Assembly (NCBI GenBank): GCA_963739235.1 | Contig: CAVTZY010000024.1 | Location: forward strand, 455,765 to 519,764 | Direction of reading: 5' to 3' | DNA from: JAFNAG01 sp963739235 | GTDB taxonomy: Bacteria; Acidobacteriota; UBA6911 | Length of the DNA: 64,000 nt | Part shown: piece after piece, positions 37,111 through 48,367 of the stretch | How positions within the stretch are numbered: the stretch's first letter is position 1 | How the letters are laid out: every line of letters begins with the position of its first letter | Notes under the pieces: generated by a model | The model's input: only the letters and a program-made list of their open reading frames with translations | The model's database searches: none | Told to the model about the DNA's origin: nothing | Made by a program: the position numbers and the translations under genes

Positions 37111-38904
37111 CTATCCCGGGAGGACCGAGTCAAGAATTCGCCTTCTCAGACATTGGAATGAAAAACTCAATGGAGAATACAGAATACAGAATTCAGAATA
37201 CAGAATGGGGTCCGACTCTCCTGGCGGGGGCCATTCTGTATTCTGAATTCTATATTCTGTATTCTTTCCGATGGCGATTCGAGGGGCGGGACATCGAACA
37301 TGCAGGAGACGGAGCTTGCCCTGCTCGGCCAAACGATTGACCGAGAGCTCGGGCATTTTTTCGAGATTCCGGGCCAGCTGTTCTGTGGTGACCACCAGGA
37401 AGTCAGCCTGTTTTTGAGCGTATGCCAACAGGGCGTTCGGGCTGGTAATGTTCGCGTCGATGCGGTACCCGGTGTAATAGTAAAGCGTGTGGTCGAAATA
37501 GGAGAATGTGACGATCTCCAATTTTCCCGTGCTTGCGGCCAGAGCCTTACCGGCAATGTCGTGAGCGGAGTTGTATTCCGCCAGAGGGGCAAATCCGAAC
37601 TGAGTCACAGCCAGGAGCAATACCACTCCCTGCACGGCTGTGGCTTGAACCGCGCCGCGCAGGTAGCCGCGGCGCGCCAGCCAAAACACGATCAGCGCCG
37701 GCAACGCCACGGCCACTGCCATAATCAGGCCTGCGTGCCAGGTATCCTGATAGGCCTGCCACATCAGGACGGGTAGTGCGCCAGCCAACCCCAGCGAAAA
37801 AACCAAATAAATCCAGGGTATGCCTTTCAGCTTCTCTGAGGCCTCGGGCCTCTGCGTCAGCTCTGCCAGGCTGCGGCCCAGCAGCAGGGCGATGGGAGGC
37901 AAAGAGGGCAGGACGTAGCCGGGCAGCTTCGAGCTCGAGAGCGAAAAAAACAGGAAAGGGAACAGAGCCCAGCAGGTCAGGAAAAGGACGCTTCGATCCC
38001 AGGTGCGCAGGTCGAAGCTCCGGAGCCGGGGGCGACCGCGAACCAGAGCCGGCAGCCAGCCGCTCCATGGGAATAGGAGCCCGAGCATAATCGGCAGGAA
38101 ATAGAAAAACGGCTGATCGTGATGGTGCACCTCGGTAACATAGCGGGCGAAATTATGATTGATCAAAAAACTCGCGATGAAGGAGAAGCCATTTTCCTGG
38201 AACGCCAGCCAATGCCAGGGGAGTGCCACAGCCAATGCGATGGCCGCACCCGGAATAACATGCAATTTCGTAAAACAACTCCCCTGCTCATCCAGGGTCC
38301 AGAATAACATCAGAATCCCGGCGGCGAGCACGACGGCGACCGGACCCTTGGCCAGTACCGCCAGGCCGAGAGCAGCGTAAGCCACCCAGATCCTCCAACG
38401 GGCCAGCCCGTCCTTGAGGACGGCGACCGCCATCAGGGCGAACGCAATGGTGAAGCAGGCCATCATGGGCATGTCGGGGGTCGCGCTGCGGCCGAATGCA
38501 CAGTAACCAATAGCTGTGAGCATAATCAGGCCGCCCAGCGATCCCGCCCGGCGCGACCAGAGCTTGGATCCAAGCCATAGAACCGCAGCGGCGGCGAGCA
38601 GGGCGCAGACGGCCGGGCCATAGCGGGCGGAGGCTTCACTGACGCCGAAAACGCGGTAGATCAAGATCGTGATCCAGTAGTAAAGAGGAGGTTTCTCGAG
38701 CCACGGGTAGCCCTGCAATATGGGCGTGACCCATCTTCCCGCCTGGCTCATCTCTTCGGCGATGCGTGCGTAGCGGCATTCGTCATTGCCGAGGAAGGGA
38801 AGCGATCCGATGCGGAAGAATAGCGTGCCCAGTGCCGTCAAGCCCAGGAGCAAATAAGGACCGGCTGCGCTACGAATTACCTTCTTGATCACGGCGCTTA
38901 TCAT
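37111..38904 (-). CDS. Glycosyltransferase family 39 (ArnT-like) membrane protein
   Basis: The 597-residue product has about twelve hydrophobic segments and the GT39/ArnT features: an N-terminal acidic motif in GNDECRYARIAEEM, GRWVTPILQGYPWLEKPPLY, WVAYAALGLAVLAKGPVAVV, and SSSKLPGYVLPSLPPIALL. It would move a sugar from a polyprenyl-phosphate donor on the outer face of the inner membrane, for instance to lipid A. The last roughly 55 residues are not family sequence: NTEYRIQNTE and ILYSEFCILYS are encoded by an inverted repeat (37173-37265). That repeat seems to have replaced the native stop codon. Confidence 0.88.
   Translation of the reverse strand: MISAVIKKVIRSAAGPYLLLGLTALGTLFFRIGSLPFLGNDECRYARIAEEMSQAGRWVTPILQGYPWLEKPPLYYWITILIYRVFGVSEASARYGPAVCALLAAAAVLWLGSKLWSRRAGSLGGLIMLTAIGYCAFGRSATPDMPMMACFTIAFALMAVAVLKDGLARWRIWVAYAALGLAVLAKGPVAVVLAAGILMLFWTLDEQGSCFTKLHVIPGAAIALAVALPWHWLAFQENGFSFIASFLINHNFARYVTEVHHHDQPFFYFLPIMLGLLFPWSGWLPALVRGRPRLRSFDLRTWDRSVLFLTCWALFPFLFFSLSSSKLPGYVLPSLPPIALLLGRSLAELTQRPEASEKLKGIPWIYLVFSLGLAGALPVLMWQAYQDTWHAGLIMAVAVALPALIVFWLARRGYLRGAVQATAVQGVVLLLAVTQFGFAPLAEYNSAHDIAGKALAASTGKLEIVTFSYFDHTLYYYTGYRIDANITSPNALLAYAQKQADFLVVTTEQLARNLEKMPELSVNRLAEQGKLRLLHVRCPAPRIAIGKNTEYRIQNTEWPPPGESDPILYSEFCILYSPLSFSFQCLRRRILDSVLPG
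37173..37265. repeat. Inverted arrays of seven-base AGAATAC units
   Basis: GAATACAGAATACAGAATTC-type units at 37173-37208 and their complement at 37231-37265 are separated by about 22 bases. The repeat overlaps the 3' end of the GT39 gene and supplies its last codons. Confidence 0.8.
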
Positions 38905-38921
38905 ACACTACCAGGCTAAAA

Positions 38922-38958
38922 TACAAAGGGCTCCGGTAATTGGCCGGAGCCCTTTGTA
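38922..38958. terminator. Strong hairpin between groL and GT39 genes
   Basis: A perfect 15-base stem TACAAAGGGCTCCGG (38922-38936 with 38944-38958) with a 7-base loop lies 69 bases past the groL stop, before the GT39 gene on the same strand. It should terminate the groS-groL transcript. There is no long U tract after it, so the strength is uncertain. Confidence 0.75.
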
Positions 38959-39026
38959 CTCGAACTGAACATGCCTCAAAGGCACCTATGAAACCCTTGG
39001 GCCACCCTGGTCTTGAGCGGGCGTGA

Positions 39027-40666
<1,640 letters not shown>

Positions 40667-40723
40667 TTTCTTGTTGCTCCTATTTTTTCTTCTGTTTCTA
40701 TCCTCGTAATCTTTTGATCGCCT

Positions 40724-41023
40724 CTATTTTCCCAGCACAGCCAGGATCTCTTCTTCCCGCATGATGACGTATTCCTGGTCATCAATCTTGATTTCCGAGC
40801 CGGCGTATTTGCCAAACAGGATCCGGTCTCCCGCTTTGACATCCATCGGCGACCGCTTGCCATCCTCCAGGATCTTGCCCGGTCCCACGGCAATTACTTC
40901 TCCCTCCATCGGCTTCTCTTTCGCCGTGTCAGGAATGATGATTCCTCCCTTATTCACTTCCTTTTCTTCGATGCGTTTCAAGAGCACTCGATCATGCAAA
41001 GGTCTGACTTTCATTCCCTTCAT
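40724..41023 (-). CDS. groS: Co-chaperonin GroES
   Basis: The 99-residue product is a standard GroES: VRPLHDRVLLKRIEEKEVNK, GGIIIPDTAKEKPMEGEVIA (mobile loop), AVGPGKILEDG, DRILFGKYAGSEIKIDDQEY and VIMREEEILAVL. AGGAGATG precedes the start at 41023 (MKVRPL would be the third-codon alternative). The gene lies 57 bases upstream of groL and 56 bases downstream of the CIRCE operator. Confidence 0.97.
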   Translation of the reverse strand: MKGMKVRPLHDRVLLKRIEEKEVNKGGIIIPDTAKEKPMEGEVIAVGPGKILEDGKRSPMDVKAGDRILFGKYAGSEIKIDDQEYVIMREEEILAVLGK

Positions 41024-41078
41024 CTCCTTTCGCTGTATTTTGCTATTTTATTGATTCCTAATAGCTTAACATCATTAA

Positions 41079-41105
41079 TTAGCACTCGATCAAAGCGAGT
41101 GCTAA
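41079..41105 (-). promoter_or_regulatory. CIRCE operator (HrcA binding site)
   Basis: TTAGCACTC, nine bases, then GAGTGCTAA: an exact match to the CIRCE consensus, upstream of groS-groL. It implies heat-shock control by the HrcA repressor. Confidence 0.96.
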
Positions 41106-41133
41106 TCATATATGACCCGCTACTTCCCGTCAA
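41105..41133 (-). promoter_or_regulatory. Sigma-70-type promoter of groS-groL
   Basis: On the minus strand TTGACG (41128-41133), 17 bases, TATGAT (41105-41110) ends where CIRCE begins, the usual arrangement for HrcA-repressed promoters. Confidence 0.8.
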
Positions 41134-41144
41134 CCCCGAGACCT

Positions 41145-41450
41145 TCAGGTCGGCTGCGCCGGCTGCATTAGGGCTAAGCATTGCACGACCTTGAAAACCC
41201 CGAAGGGGTGGAGCAGCAGAGCCCAGGGCGTGAGCCCTGGGAAGCGGGCATCGAGCGGTAAGAGCCCTGAAAGAGCGGCACAGGAAACCTGCGGCGAGAG
41301 CGCAACATTTTCATGCGTCATGGGTGTGCACCGGCGCGTGAGGGATTGCTTCGAAAATAGGTGCCCTCGCGAACAGCATGGTCGTGATCGTGATTGTGAT
41401 CGGCAGTCAACAAACGTCCAAAAGCCGATCACGACCACGATCACGATCAT
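41145..41450. repeat. Composite repeat, inverted copy of the 34.8-kb element
   Basis: Reading on the minus strand, it has arrays of GATCACGACC units (41378-41404 and 41424-41450), the TATTTTCGAAGC segment, CGCAGGTTTCCTGTGCCGC, GCTCTTACCGCTCGATGCC and the GCCCTGGGCTCTGC palindromes, in the same order as at 34764-35060. It occupies the region upstream of groS; no gene is present in 41134-41560. Confidence 0.8.
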
Positions 41451-41560
41451 GAACCGCCAGGCGTCCACGAAGGTAGATGGACGTATTCATGCGTCAGAGG
41501 GTGCGCGCCACGCGCACGGGAGACTGTTTCGAAAATAACTCGCGCAAAACTGCAAAAACG

Positions 41561-41607
41561 GCCACGAATGGCACCATAATCATGCTCATTTGTGTCATTC
41601 GTGGCTG
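41561..41607. terminator. Hairpin of the GCCACGAATGGCAC repeat family
   Basis: GCCACGAATGGCAC pairs with TGTCATTCGTGGC around an AT-rich loop. It lies downstream of the Fis-type gene (minus strand, stop 41707) and may end its transcript. The family also occurs at 15678, 43630 and 56803. Confidence 0.5.
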
Positions 41608-41706
41608 CATTGAAAGGACCATTGATTTTCATGCACTGGAGCGCATCCCGGCGAATGAGAGATCGCGGGTTCAGAATTGTTTGGGTTGGCATACGACCGG
41701 CGTGTT

Positions 41707-41958
41707 TCACCCGGCCTTGCGCGCGTTTTTGGCCTTGTACTGAAGCAATCTCTTGGTCAGGGTGTTGCGATGAATGCCCAGGTGCTCTGCAGTCCGCATG
41801 AGGTGTCCTTGATTGCGCTTGACCACCTCGGCGATGAAGCAGTTTTCGAACTGTTCGACCGCCTCGGTAAACAGAATCCCCTTGTCGATCATCTCCGTGC
41901 AGATGTTCTCCAGCCGATCCTTGAGACGGAGCGGCAGTTTTGCCGTAGGTTCCCTCAT
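41707..41958 (-). CDS. Fis-type HTH DNA-binding protein
   Basis: From ATG 41958, preceded by AGGAG, the product has 83 residues and ends with a Fis/NtrC-type helix-turn-helix: FENCFIAEVVKRNQGHLMRT, AEHLGIHRNTLTKRL. A longer frame to 42243 overlaps cvpA and has no conserved sequence. It resembles the isolated DNA-binding domain of NtrC-family activators, like Fis. The start overlaps the cvpA stop by four bases (ATGA). It could be a nucleoid-associated or local regulator; its targets are unknown. Confidence 0.85.
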   Translation of the reverse strand: MREPTAKLPLRLKDRLENICTEMIDKGILFTEAVEQFENCFIAEVVKRNQGHLMRTAEHLGIHRNTLTKRLLQYKAKNARKAG

Positions 41959-42503
41959 CGAGTGCTCCTGTCGTGATTCCAAGTCTGCAAAATCTTTTGA
42001 TATTCCTCGTAGAATTTGAGCTTTAATGAACCCGGTACCAGCAGGACTGCGGCTCGGGCTCCGGCGAGCAGATAAGGAGCGAGAACCGACCGTGCGAGGA
42101 TCTCCTGACGCACCGGGAATGCGATGAGAGCGAGGGCGATGATGGAGGACACTGCCCAACCCCGGAGAAAGCCGAACACTCCACCCATCAATCGATCGAT
42201 CCATTCGAGTGAAGCCATTTTGACGAATCGGTTGACAAGCCATGCTGCCACCGCACCGATCAAAATTGTCGCCAGGAAAATGATGAGGAAGCCGATCAGA
42301 TCAGCCACCGCTTCCGTTTTCGCGAGATCCAGAAACAGGCGCGCCACGGCCTGATAGTAGAAGGCGGCCAGAAGCAATCCTCCTATGAGGGCCACCAGGC
42401 TGATCAGCTCCCGCATCAGGCCCTTCCTCAAAGCAAAGCCTGTTGAAACCAGGATGATCACGATAAAGATGATGTCCAGAAACGTCCACTGGCCCCACTG
42501 CAT
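41955..42503 (-). CDS. cvpA: CvpA family membrane protein
   Basis: The 182-residue product has four hydrophobic segments with the CvpA pattern: FLDIIFIVIILVSTGFALRK, GLMRELISLVALIGGLLLAA, LIGFLIIFLATILIGAVAAW and WIDRLMGGVFGFLRGWAVSS. CvpA was named from colicin V production; the family is linked to envelope integrity. It overlaps the Fis-type gene downstream by four bases. purC lies upstream on the same strand, 210 bases away. Confidence 0.9.
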   Translation of the reverse strand: MQWGQWTFLDIIFIVIILVSTGFALRKGLMRELISLVALIGGLLLAAFYYQAVARLFLDLAKTEAVADLIGFLIIFLATILIGAVAAWLVNRFVKMASLEWIDRLMGGVFGFLRGWAVSSIIALALIAFPVRQEILARSVLAPYLLAGARAAVLLVPGSLKLKFYEEYQKILQTWNHDRSTR

Positions 42504-42713
42504 GACACATTGCCCCGTTGATTTCAGGAGAACTGCCGCCAGGCTTTCCTTTTCACCTTAACGGATCTGCCACCCACGAATCAAATCAATTTTGGATTGG
42601 GGAATCCGGCTTTTGGATTTGAGGGTAGGCCCGGCCTGCGGACGAGGCATGGGATCGAATCATCGTAGAATTCGAGCGCCGTGCGCCGCACGGCGCCCAC
42701 TGCGAACGGGCTC

Positions 42714-43604
42714 CTAGACCAGGCTGGATCCGGTGAGCAGCCGGTAAGCCTCGAGGTATTTCTCGCTGGTGCCTTTTACGACCGCCTCCGGGAGCTCGGG
42801 TCCAGGCGGCTGCTTGTTAAAGCGGATTTTCTCCAGGTAGTCGCGCACGAATTGCTTGTCGAACGAGGGCTGAGGCCTGCCCGGCCGGTAACTCGCCAAT
42901 GGCCAGAAGCGCGAGGCATCCGGGGTCAGGATTTCATCGCACACGACGATGCGGCCCTCGTGGAGCCCGAACTCGAATTTCACATCCGCCAGGATAATGC
43001 CTTTCTGAAGCGCGTAATCGGCGGCGCGGCGATAGATGCTGAAGGTCAGGTCCCGCAATCGCCCGGCGATGTCCGCGCCTACGATTCCTGCCATGCGCGC
43101 GAAGGAAATGTTCTCGTCATGACCGGTCTCGGCTTTGGTAGCCGGCGTGAAAATGAGCTCCGGCAGCCGGGCGCATTCGCGCAGGCCGCGGGGCAACTGG
43201 ATGCCGCAGACGGCGCCGTTTTCCTGATATTCCTTCCAGCCGGAGCCGGTGATATAACCGCGTGCAACGCATTCGATCGGGAAAATTTCGGCCTTCGCCA
43301 CCAGCATGCTGCGCAGTTTCAGAGCATTTCGATAGGGCCGGAGTTCCTCGGGAAACTCATCCACCTCCGTTGTGATCAGGTGATTCGGGACGATGTCTTC
43401 CATCATGCGGAACCAGAAGCGGGAGAGTTGGGTCAGCACCGCTCCCTTCATCGGGATGGGCGTGGGCAGGACGACATCGAAGGCGGAAACCCGGTCCGTG
43501 GCGATCATCAAGAGCCGGTCGCCGACTTCGTACACGTCGCGCACTTTGCCGCGGCGGAAAAGCTTCAAATCCTTGAGATCGGTCTGCAGGCAAAGATCAG
43601 TCAT
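42714..43604 (-). CDS. purC: Phosphoribosylaminoimidazole-succinocarboxamide synthase
   Basis: The 296-residue enzyme joins CAIR and aspartate in purine synthesis, using ATP. The motifs are GKVRDVYEVGDRLLMIATDR, VSAFDVVLPTPIPMKGAVLT, VARGYITGSGWKEYQ, TPATKAETGHDENISF, LADVKFEFG and VCDEILTPDASRFWP. Length fits the longer eukaryote/Gram-negative-like type. The start ATG 43604 and stop are normal. Confidence 0.96.
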   Translation of the reverse strand: MTDLCLQTDLKDLKLFRRGKVRDVYEVGDRLLMIATDRVSAFDVVLPTPIPMKGAVLTQLSRFWFRMMEDIVPNHLITTEVDEFPEELRPYRNALKLRSMLVAKAEIFPIECVARGYITGSGWKEYQENGAVCGIQLPRGLRECARLPELIFTPATKAETGHDENISFARMAGIVGADIAGRLRDLTFSIYRRAADYALQKGIILADVKFEFGLHEGRIVVCDEILTPDASRFWPLASYRPGRPQPSFDKQFVRDYLEKIRFNKQPPGPELPEAVVKGTSEKYLEAYRLLTGSSLV

Positions 43605-43629
43605 CGAAAATCCCGGTGATCCAATAAAA

Positions 43630-43672
43630 CGCAGCCACGAAGAACACGGATTTTCGTGCTGTTCGTGGCCGC
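43630..43672. terminator. Hairpin of the CCACGAATG repeat family between smc and purC
   Basis: CGCAGCCACGAAGAACACG pairs imperfectly with CGTGCTGTTCGTGGCCGCG in the 74-base gap between the smc stop and the purC start. On the minus strand it lies just past smc, so it may terminate smc transcription before purC. Confidence 0.55.
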
Positions 43673-43678
43673 GTGGAT

Positions 43679-46600
43679 TTAGCTTGCCAGTGCTTCTTCC
43701 TGGGTACGGAAATCCACGCTTACGATCTTGGATATGCCCGGCTCCTCCATGGTCACGCCGTAGAGGGTTTGGGCAATTTCCATCGTTTTCTTGTTATGGG
43801 TGATGAGAATGAACTGCGTCTCTTTGCCCAGCGCGGCGATTAATTCGGTGAAGCGGGTCACGTTGGCGTCGTCCAGCGGAGCATCCACTTCATCGAGCAC
43901 GCAGAATGGGCTGGGACGGTAGCGGAAAATTGCGATCAGCAGAGCCAGGGCCGTGAGAGCCTTTTCACCGCCGGAGAGCAGGAGCACGTTCTGCAGCCGT
44001 TTGCCCGGCGGTTGCGCCACGATATCGATGCCGCTGTCGAGCAGGTCCCCTTCATCCAGCAGCCGAGATCGCACTGGCCGCCCTTGAAGAGAATCTGGAA
44101 GACCTCGATAAAGTTCTCCCGGATGTTTTTGAATGCATCCTGGAACTGTTCCACGGACCGGCGGTTGATTTCTGCGATGGCCTTCTGAGTGTCGGCGATC
44201 GACTGCTCGATGTCGGCGCGCTGGCTGCTAAGGAACTGATACCGCTCTTCGAGTTCCTGGTACTCCTCCAGAGCCCTCATGTTGATGGCGCCGAAGCTCT
44301 CGATCCGTTCCCGCGTCGCCTCGAAGGATTGAATCACTTCGGCAGGATCGCGTTGCCAATCCGGCTCTTCGATCTGCATGAGGATTTCCTGGATGGGCAG
44401 GTGGAATTCCTCCTCGCAATTGCGTCCGAGGTGTTCGAGGTCGCTTTCGATGCGCGTCTTTTCAATCTCGATGGCGCTGCGCACTCCCAGGGCGGTCTCG
44501 CGCTCGGCATGCAACGCGCGCAGCTGCTCTTCGAGTGCGGCCAGGGCGTCGCGCTGCAGCGTCAACTCCTTCTGCCGTTCCGCGAGGCTTACTTCAGTTG
44601 CACCGATCTGCCGCGCCAATTCGGCAATCTGCAATTCCGTCTGCGTGCACGCCTGTTCGAGCTCGAGCTGCGCCGGCTTGCGTCTGGGTTTTTTCGCTGT
44701 GAATGGTCCGGATGCGACGACGAACCTCCTCGCCTTCCCGCGTCAGTCTTTGCCGCTCCGTTTCGATACCGGACAGGCGCTCCCGTTTGACCGCGTGCGC
44801 CGAAGCCAGGATTGCCAGCGTCTTCGAGAGCTCCTGGCTCTCCGTTTTGAGCGACTCCAGCCGGGTGGTCAGTTCCGCCAGTTCTTCGCTGCTGACGCGG
44901 CTGCGCTGCTCGATCTCCTCGATGCCGGCGGTTGCCTCGCTGCGCCGGGCCTCCAATCCTGATTTCTCCGCGAGAAGTTGGGAGAGCTCCATGGCTGCGA
45001 CATTTTCCGACTGCAGGAGTTTGCGCAGTTCGCCTTCGAGGCGCTCGATCTGGTGCTGCAGGACGACCTTTTCAATGTCGAGTTTGCGGGCTTCGACGCC
45101 CAGGGATTTCAGACTTTCTATGATGGCGGACTGGTCCGTTTTCAGGCCGGCTACTTCGGTGCGCATCCGGTCGATTTTGGAGCGCAGTGCGACCAGGTTG
45201 TGCTCCAGCTCGCGTTTCTCGCGCTTGAGGGCAAGGAAACCTGCCATCGCTTTCCGTTCGCCGACTGCAGAAAGCGTGCCCCTCGGAGAGTAGGCTTCAC
45301 CGTTCAGGGTCAGGTAACTCATTTCCGAATGAGTCTCTGCGACCTTGAACGCCGTGGGGAGGTCGGAGACCATGACCGTCGAAGCAAAATCGGGCAGTGC
45401 GCGCTCGAAGGCTTCGCGCACATCGTCGCGCATGTGCAATAGCTCGTCGAGGTAGCCGACCACGCCTGACCCGGTCAGTTTGGGACGATTCACGGGTGCG
45501 TTATGGCAATGACCATTGTGCAGCGTCATGAACGTGCATTTGCCGGCGCCGATGCGCTTGAGTCGTTCCACGCTCTGCACGGCGTCTTCCAGACCGCCCA
45601 CGACGATGTACTGCAACGGATCGTTCAGGTAGTCCTCAACGGCGAGCTCGTAAGCTGGATCGGTCTCGAGCAGATCTGCCAGCGTCTGAGCTGACGGGGC
45701 TTGCTCCCCTGGTACCTGGGTCGAGAGGTATTTCTGGACTCCTTCGGAGTAGTTCGTCCGCCGCTGCTCCACCTCCTCCAGAGAGGTGTAACGGTGCTGC
45801 ATGATGCTGTACTCCTCCTGCCGGCTGTTGAGTTCTGAGGAAGCCGTCTCCAGCCGCTTGGCGACGTTCGGTCGAACGCATCTCGAGATCCGTCTGCCGC
45901 TCGGCGACTTCATTCAATCTGGCTGCATTGGCATCGAATCCGGCGCACAATCCGGCCAGTTGTTCCTGCTGGCGGAAGCGCTCTCCAGCCTCGACTTCCT
46001 GCTCCGCGTGGATCCGGTCGACTCTGGAGAGGATTCGCTGCAGGTTTTCCTCGCAGCGCGCATGCTGATTCTTCAGGTCGGAAAGTGTCCCGGCGCGATT
46101 GAGCAGGAAAGTTCGTGTCTCTTCGATTTTCGACTCGGTGGCGCGCTGGGCTTCCTGGAGCACTTCGCCGCGCGCCTGCTCGCTCTCAAGAACCTGCTGC
46201 TCGCTCGCGATTTCCAGCGTCAGTGCTGCGGAGGCTTGAGTCAGGCGTTCCTGCTCGCGCTGGACCAGCTGCTCGCGCTCCGCGATGGCCGCCAGCTCCC
46301 GGTCGAGATCATTTGAACGCTCCGTCAGGCTCCGGCTTTGCGCTTTCTGGCTCTCCCTCCGGCCTGCGGCATTGCCTGATTCGACACGCAGGCCCGCCAG
46401 GCGGTCGCGAATCTCATTGAGCTGCTCCTCCCAGGTGCGGCAGAGTTCATGGCCGGTGGCGCGCGATTCTTCGAGACGCGCCAGGGAAGCAAGAATCTCC
46501 TGCTCCTGCTCTTGCGCGGCAGCGAACCGCGTCGAGCACTGCTCCAGCCGGGCGTTCAGCTCGCGCTGCTCCATTCCCAGCTTGAGCTTGTGCAGGATGC

Positions 46601-47291
46601 GCAACTCCTCACGCAGGCGGTTGTAACGACGTGCCTTCGCGGCCTGCCGCCGAAGCGAGTTGAGGTTGCGCGTCACTTCCTGAACGATATCGTTAATGCG
46701 GAGCAGGTTTTGCCTGGCCAGTTCAAGTTTCATTTCGGCCGAGTAACGACGGCTCTTGAACAGTGTGATGCGGGCCGCTTCCTCAATCAACGCGCGCCGA
46801 TCGGCCGGCTTGGAACTGAGGATCTGGCCGATCCGGCCCTGCTCTATAAGTGCATAGGAATTGGGACCGAGGCCGGTGCCTTCGAACAGCGCCTGAATGT
46901 CCTTCAAACGGCAGCGCCGCCCATCGAGGTAATATTCGCTTTCGCCGGACCGGTAAAGCCGGCGCCCGACTGTGAATCCTTCAGGGTTGAGGCTCAGATT
47001 CAATGTTTCAGGCAGGTTGGAATTGGCGTTCAGACTTAAGGATAGGACGACTTCCGCGAAATTGGTGGCTTTGCGAGCCTGGGTGCCGTTGAAGATCACA
47101 CCTTCCATCCGGTCCGTGCGCAGGCTCTTGGCGCTCTGTTCCCCTACGACCCAACTGATCGCATCGGCAATGTTACTCTTGCCGCAGCCGTTGGGACCGA
47201 CAATTGCGGTGCAGCCCTCATGAAAGACAATCGAAGTGCGATCGCAAAAAGACTTGAACCCAACGATTTCCAGCTTCCGGATTTGATGCAT
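43679..47291 (-). CDS. smc: Chromosome segregation SMC protein, broken by three indels
   Basis: Four frames make up one SMC of about 1200 residues. The N-terminal ATPase has the Walker A GPNGCGKSNIADAI and LIEQGRIGQILSSKPADRRA. Long coiled coils flank the hinge, which includes DPLQYIVVGGLEDAVQSVER. The C-terminal ATPase has the signature LSGGEKALTALALLIAI and Walker B FCVLDEVDAPLDDANV. Frames change near 45870 (one base extra), near 44665 (one extra) and near 44058 (one C missing; expected CDLRLLDEGDLLD). SMC condenses and separates chromosomes with ScpAB. As an essential gene it is almost certainly intact in the cell. Confidence 0.95.
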
Positions 47292-47492
47292 GCTTGATTC
47301 CCCAGAGACGCGCGATCGTTCGGTTCAGCCTTTACCTCATGGCTGAACAGTTCGCGTCATTTTCCGCCTTGGCCTCGCGGTGCCGGCAAACACCTCTTAT
47401 AAATTAACGAATCAATAGTTTAGCCGGTGCCAAGTCCTGCTTTAACCCCGGGTCTTCCTGCACCCCAACCCGACGGCTCGAATTTCCCGTTC

Positions 47493-47520
47493 ACTATAGC
47501 ACAGCGACCTGGACGGGCAA
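47493..47520 (-). promoter_or_regulatory. Probable promoter of smc
   Basis: On the minus strand TTGCCC (47515-47520), 16 bases, TATAGT (47493-47498) lies about 200 bases upstream of the smc start. A nearby palindrome CACTATATATAGTG (47563-47576) sits just after the mobA stop. Nothing else is recognised in 47292-47578. Confidence 0.45.
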
Positions 47521-47578
47521 GCGAAAAATCGCAATATAATGGGTCACTTGCCAAATGAGACACTATATATAGTGAATC

Positions 47579-48208
47579 CTAGGATTTGTGCAACCGGAGG
47601 AATTCTTCGAGATCCCGAGGATTATCGATGTCGAGCAGGTTGGCTTCAGAAAAATTTCCTTCCGTGGCAGTCAAACGCTTTATTCGAAGGCCGGGTTCCT
47701 CGAGCAGACGGATCATGCGGTTTTCGCCGGCCCGCAGGTTGCGTTCGATGGCGGGGAGGCAAGCACGGCTGTAAGCAGCGCATACCGGATGCAGGCGGCC
47801 GCCGGAGGTGACGGGGACGACAGCGTCAAATCCGGGCGCGTGCCGGATCAGGCATTTGAGCATCCCCGGGGAAATGCGCGGGAGATCGCAGGCCAGCGCA
47901 AGCACCCACGGCCGCCGCGAGTGAAGCATGGCGGCATGCAGGCCGGCAAGCGGGCCGCACCCCGGGAAAACGTCGGGAACAATCGTGAGGTTGAGAAAAT
48001 CGTAGGCCGATGGATCATTCGCAGAGAGCAGCACCTCATCGGTAATCTCGGCTAGCCGCGTGGAGAGCAGTTGCACCATGGGTGTCCCGCCTACGCTCAA
48101 TAAGGCTTTGTCAATTCCCATGCGGCAGCTCCGGCCCCCGGCCAGCAATACCGCCGTCACGTCTGGGCACAAATCCGTGCGCATGCTTATACGGGAACCG
48201 TTCATCAA
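47579..48208 (-). CDS. mobA: Molybdenum cofactor guanylyltransferase (MobA-like)
   Basis: The 209-residue nucleotidyltransferase has AVLLAGGRSCRMGIDKALLS (the GTP-binding LAGGxSxRMGxDK), VPDVFPGCGPLAGLHAAML, ALACDLPRISPGML, and LHPVCAAYSRACLPAIE. It would attach GMP to molybdopterin to form the guanine dinucleotide cofactor. The start is either 48208 or one of the downstream ATG codons (48205, 48184); none has a strong ribosome-binding site. The family includes MobA/MocA-type cytidylyltransferases, which cannot be excluded. Confidence 0.88.
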   Translation of the reverse strand: MMNGSRISMRTDLCPDVTAVLLAGGRSCRMGIDKALLSVGGTPMVQLLSTRLAEITDEVLLSANDPSAYDFLNLTIVPDVFPGCGPLAGLHAAMLHSRRPWVLALACDLPRISPGMLKCLIRHAPGFDAVVPVTSGGRLHPVCAAYSRACLPAIERNLRAGENRMIRLLEEPGLRIKRLTATEGNFSEANLLDIDNPRDLEEFLRLHKS

Positions 48209-48367
48209 TAGACAAATTATCAGGGACAGATAAGAATGGCACCTAAATAAGCCGAGATTCTACCTTTGACCATGACTTGACCATGTTCGAGGGCGGCCTC
48301 TATACTTAATCGTCATTATGGCAGTGGAATTTTTCCGCGAAGTGCCTTCGGAAAGGTGTTTTTTGCG

